This document shows, in pieces, positions 60,990-64,000 of a stretch of DNA of 64,000 nt. Source of the stretch: Acanthochlamys bracteata (lineage: Eukaryota; Streptophyta; Magnoliopsida; Pandanales; Velloziaceae). The notes beneath the pieces were generated by a model, which worked only from the letters and a program-made list of their open reading frames with translations, was not told where the DNA came from and did no database searches. The translations under genes and the position numbers were made by a program. Position 1 is the stretch's first letter, and each line of letters starts with the position of its first letter. The stretch spans positions 5,103,031 through 5,167,030 of the forward strand of contig CM034142.1 of assembly GCA_019914995.1 (NCBI GenBank), read 5' to 3'.

Positions 60990-61320
60990 AATAAAAAATT
61001 AAAAAAGAATAAATGTACTTGAATTAGTTGTTCCTACACATCAAGCTCAGCCTCAAATTTACGAGTGATATTGTTCCAAGCAAACCCACTTAAGCCACAT
61101 TTATAATAAGTTTCAAACGAGAGCAAATTCTTTCTTCATATACTTAATGCGATTGTGGATTTTATCCTTATTTAGTGGTTTATCAGGAAAGTATTTAAGT
61201 ATATTATCATAAATGTATGTCGTGAAGTTTCCATTGACATGGTTTCCAATGTTATGTTGATGAAAAAGGGCATCGATATAGCGTCATCCATAACAAAAGT
61301 TCATAGAACGGGAGTACTCC
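60990..61320 (-). pseudogene. Harbinger Myb/SANT-like protein remnant
   Basis: Broken minus-strand frames contain pieces equivalent to HGN..VNGNFTTYIYDNILKYFPD, then KPLNKDKIHNRIKYMKKE, and GLSGFAWNNITRKFEAELDV. This is the typical course of the Myb/SANT-like DNA-binding partner protein of PIF/Harbinger elements. Several frameshifts. Confidence 0.55.
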
Positions 61321-61689
61321 TTGCACATACTTTTTGCTTTTGTGACATGTTAAAATCTTGAATATGATAAAAACAACACAAACAAGGAATCAGATTAACT
61401 TATCAATTCAACACACTACTAATATAACATAGAAGTTCATTACAACAACAATAGCCAACAAAAAAAATAAAAATAAATGTATAAGATTATACACTGTAAT
61501 CCTTTCACATATCAAGTACAATTGCATCTTTAATTGACTCTCCTCGTTCTGTATCTTCACCACAATCACTATCGTCGTAGCTGTTGACTTCATTATGTTG
61601 GTTAGCAAGTTCTATATTTTCTTCTCTAATAATATCACCATCCACATCTTCACTCATTAACTAGTTATGCATGTAATTTGTATAGCTTT

Positions 61690-62660
61690 CAACACAAAAG
61701 AAGGTTCGTCTGAGCTTGTTTATAATAGGAAAGCATTTTTTAAGGATGCTGAAATGCTCTTTCAATTATATTTCGCAATGATGCATGTCGAAAGTTGAAC
61801 AATTCTTGATAATTTTTCAATGAATTTGATGTATACTCTCATAAGTGGTACCAAACCCTTCTATAAGGGATAATTAGTCCACTCCTCATAAAACTAGTAT
61901 CAACAAGATAGATTTTTTTTAAAAATCTAAGTGTCAATCATATGTTATTAGAAAGTTGAATTTACATAAGTACTTAGTTAATTCATTACTACCTTACTCT
62001 TAATGGACATAGCTTTATTAACGCATCCTTTATAATTTTAGAATCAAATGTTGATCCATCCCAACCAACTAAAAAATATATGAATTTGAGATCATAAGTA
62101 CATACAACCAGTATATTTTGTGTGAGGTATCTTTTTATCGCGATAGTTAAGAGCAATTGTGTGAGAAATATTAGCTCGAGTATACGTTCCATTAGTTACA
62201 CGAATATAATCCTAACATTATAATTTATTATTTAGTAAGTTATGTAAAATAAATTTATTGTAAATAATTAGAGAAAAATTATTTTCATCTTGAAATATGG
62301 ATAATATCTATGGGTATTGTAGATTTTAGCAGAACTCGTGACTATTACGCTGTTGCAAGAACCTTCCTTTTATTTCTATGGTAGCTCTTAAAAAATTGTG
62401 AAACTGAGGACAAATACTTTCTCCAGATCGCTGGAAGATACATTATGCTAAACGATTTTTAGCTTTATCCAACAATACAAATAAAATTAATAACTTGTTC
62501 TTTGATAGTAGCTCGTGGTGTAGGTCGAAACTTGCCATTAGTCACTAAAATGTCACACTATTTAGCAAATGTCGACAGACTCATTTGATAAACGCTACGA
62601 CATCTAGCATTATTAGCTAGAGAACCAAATACTCCAATCTAATCCTTTCTATTTCTTCAG
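61690..62660 (-). pseudogene. Harbinger-type DDE transposase remnant
   Basis: In order: CRSVYQMSLSTFAK.CDILV (about 62600-62540), RPTPRATIKEQV (62525), KRYLTQNILVVCTYDLKFIY then VGWDGSTFDSKIIKDAL (62140-62010), RVWYHL..Y (61855) and NYQELFNFRHASLRNIIERA (61810-61750). These are conserved blocks of the Harbinger nuclease, including the TQN-(V/I)LVAC-D and GW-GS-HDS regions around the first catalytic Asp residues. Stops break the frame, so it is inactive. Confidence 0.85.
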
Positions 62661-63327
62661 TAATGTTCGAATAAATTCAATTAGCTTTTCTCTTACATTA
62701 GTTTTGTAACAAAAACCAATAAGTAACATCATAAATAATATATCATAGTCAAAAGATACAAATGCAATAGTTTATGCTTATTACCCATTTGAATATGAAC
62801 AAATCTGCACAACAGAAAAGAACCAATCCGTAAAAGAATTCTTTAGGCAAAAAAAAAATCAAAAGTCAAAACCACAACTATAGCACGCAAGCCTGTAAAG
62901 CAATCAAAACAGAGCATGCGTGCATGCAAACAAAACAAGTAAAGAAACTAAAGTAATCAATGCAAGCGTACTAGCAATGTAGAACCAAAATCATGATAGA
63001 AAGCCAGTAAACAAGAACTTCGTTTCATCATGTAAAGCACCAATTGGTCTAGGTAAGTAAGATGCTATCAAGTAACACAAAAACAAAAACAACAAAAAAA
63101 GGGTACCGAAACAACCAAATAGAAAAAAGTAAATAAATAATAAAAAGCCATTCTCAGATCTGCTTCTATTTTCTTCTTAGAAACAAATCTTAAATAACAC
63201 CACCATCAACAACAAAATTCCAACAAAAATTTAGAAATTAAAATACCAATCAATATATTAAAAAAAGAACAACCAAAATTTGAAAAATTAAAAAATAAAA
63301 TCCGATTTGGCCAAAGAAGATGAAATA

Positions 63328-63361
63328 GAGAATGAGAGAGAGAGAGAGAAAGAGAGAGAGA
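63328..63361. repeat. (GA)n microsatellite
   Basis: Run of GA dinucleotides with one AA interruption near the right end of the Harbinger element. Confidence 0.85.
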
Positions 63362-64000
63362 TCAAACCAGTAAAGAAGAGCGAGAAGAAGACAGGATGAA
63401 GGAGAGGCAGCCATCAATAGGGAAAAAAAATGGCACGAAAAAGTTAGGTGAGTTCGACTGCTCAAGAGAAGGAGACACGAAATTAGATTAGGTAGGGTAG
63501 CAGACGAGGACAAAAGTGAAAACAAATTTCTCTTCTTATGTGTACCAGGCGAATCGACGAGTACGTGTTTTAAGTATAAAATAGTGAGAATAATGGAGAA
63601 CTGTTCTCTTTCTTAATTTTTAATAAAGTATTACCAAACGTGGGTAGCGGTAAAAAAATACTTCATCTTACCTTCACTCCCTACCTTTACGTATATCCGA
63701 ACATGCGTAACAACACTAAGGCTAGCATCATTCGAACAAAAGAAGGTTGGAGGATAAGATCATACCGATCTGCTTAGAGAGGCTAAGATGGAAGGAGGTT
63801 GGAGACGTGATCCGCCGGAGAACGCATAAGTACAAATCAATGTGGAGTTAGAAGAAAAGTGTTTGGTGACTGATAAGAAAAATTAGTAATATTTAAATTC
63901 TTAGAAATTCTTTGGAGCAGTAAAAGAGAATGAGAGAAAGAAATAAATCATAGAGGAAAAATAATCTAAGTGCTCACATGTGAACACACCAGAGGACAAA

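Larger units (their letters stand above)
59570..63730 (-). mobile_element. Decayed PIF/Harbinger DNA transposon
   Basis: The remnants of the two proteins of this superfamily lie in order on the minus strand. TGTTTGGATATA at 59670 is mirrored by TATATCCGAACA at 63692, evidence for inverted ends. The left flank also has GGATCTGTTTTGATACATTG at 59571, which may be nearer the true end. The TIR is eroded and no 3-bp duplication was identified, so the ends are approximate. Confidence 0.65.

Overview
This is a window of nuclear DNA from a flowering plant: AT-rich, intron-bearing genes diluted by many transposons of typical plant types. A monocot is most likely. The reason is two AGL17/ANR1-clade MADS-box genes whose third exons carry a miR444-type target sequence, and the miR444/AGL17-clade pairing is known from monocots. 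This is an inference, because no species-specific sequence was recognised.

Layout. (1) 1-5402, minus strand: the 5' part of a SOG1-like NAC transcription factor gene (8-bp first coding exon, 3.5-kb first intron, two further exons, gene cut by the left edge). The intron holds a decayed copia element, and a Tourist-type MITE sits just upstream of the gene. (2) 5.6-23.3 kb: transposon-rich DNA without a host gene. It holds a hAT-type MITE with a perfect 8-bp target duplication, a decayed Tork-like copia element with both LTRs (8145-15326), a SIRE/Maximus-type solo LTR inserted into that element, a decayed chromovirus-type gypsy element (about 16.25-20.27 kb) and another hAT MITE. (3) 24416-31598, minus strand: MADS gene A, seven coding exons, 221 codons; its 3.8-kb first intron contains a 2.4-kb foldback element with a nested MITE. 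(4) 33.2-43.9 kb: a decayed CACTA (En/Spm) element with TNP2 transposase remnants on the minus strand, invaded by a second SIRE/Maximus-type solo LTR and probably by a gypsy LTR containing a minisatellite of about 50 bp. (5) 45780-50082, plus strand: MADS gene B, seven coding exons with the same coding lengths as gene A and also 221 codons. (6) 50.1-58.1 kb: few genes, but it holds a 63-bp copy of the MADS third exon in inverted orientation (53652-53714, with conserved splice sites) and a minus-strand promoter/first exon near 58 kb. (7) 58.1-64 kb: a decayed PIF/Harbinger element with remnants of both the DDE transposase and the Myb/SANT-like protein.

The most interesting point is the arrangement of MADS gene B, the inverted exon-3 copy and the antisense promoter. 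It matches the layout known for natural-antisense miR444 loci: an antisense transcript whose hairpin forms only after large introns are spliced, with the star arm upstream and the miRNA arm antisense to MADS exon 3. Gene A's exon 3 is complementary to the first 16 nt of grass miR444 without a mismatch. Both MADS genes also have a splice-acceptor-like sequence just outside exon 3 on the antisense strand. Exon structures were deduced by reading splice sites and family similarity; no transcript evidence was available.
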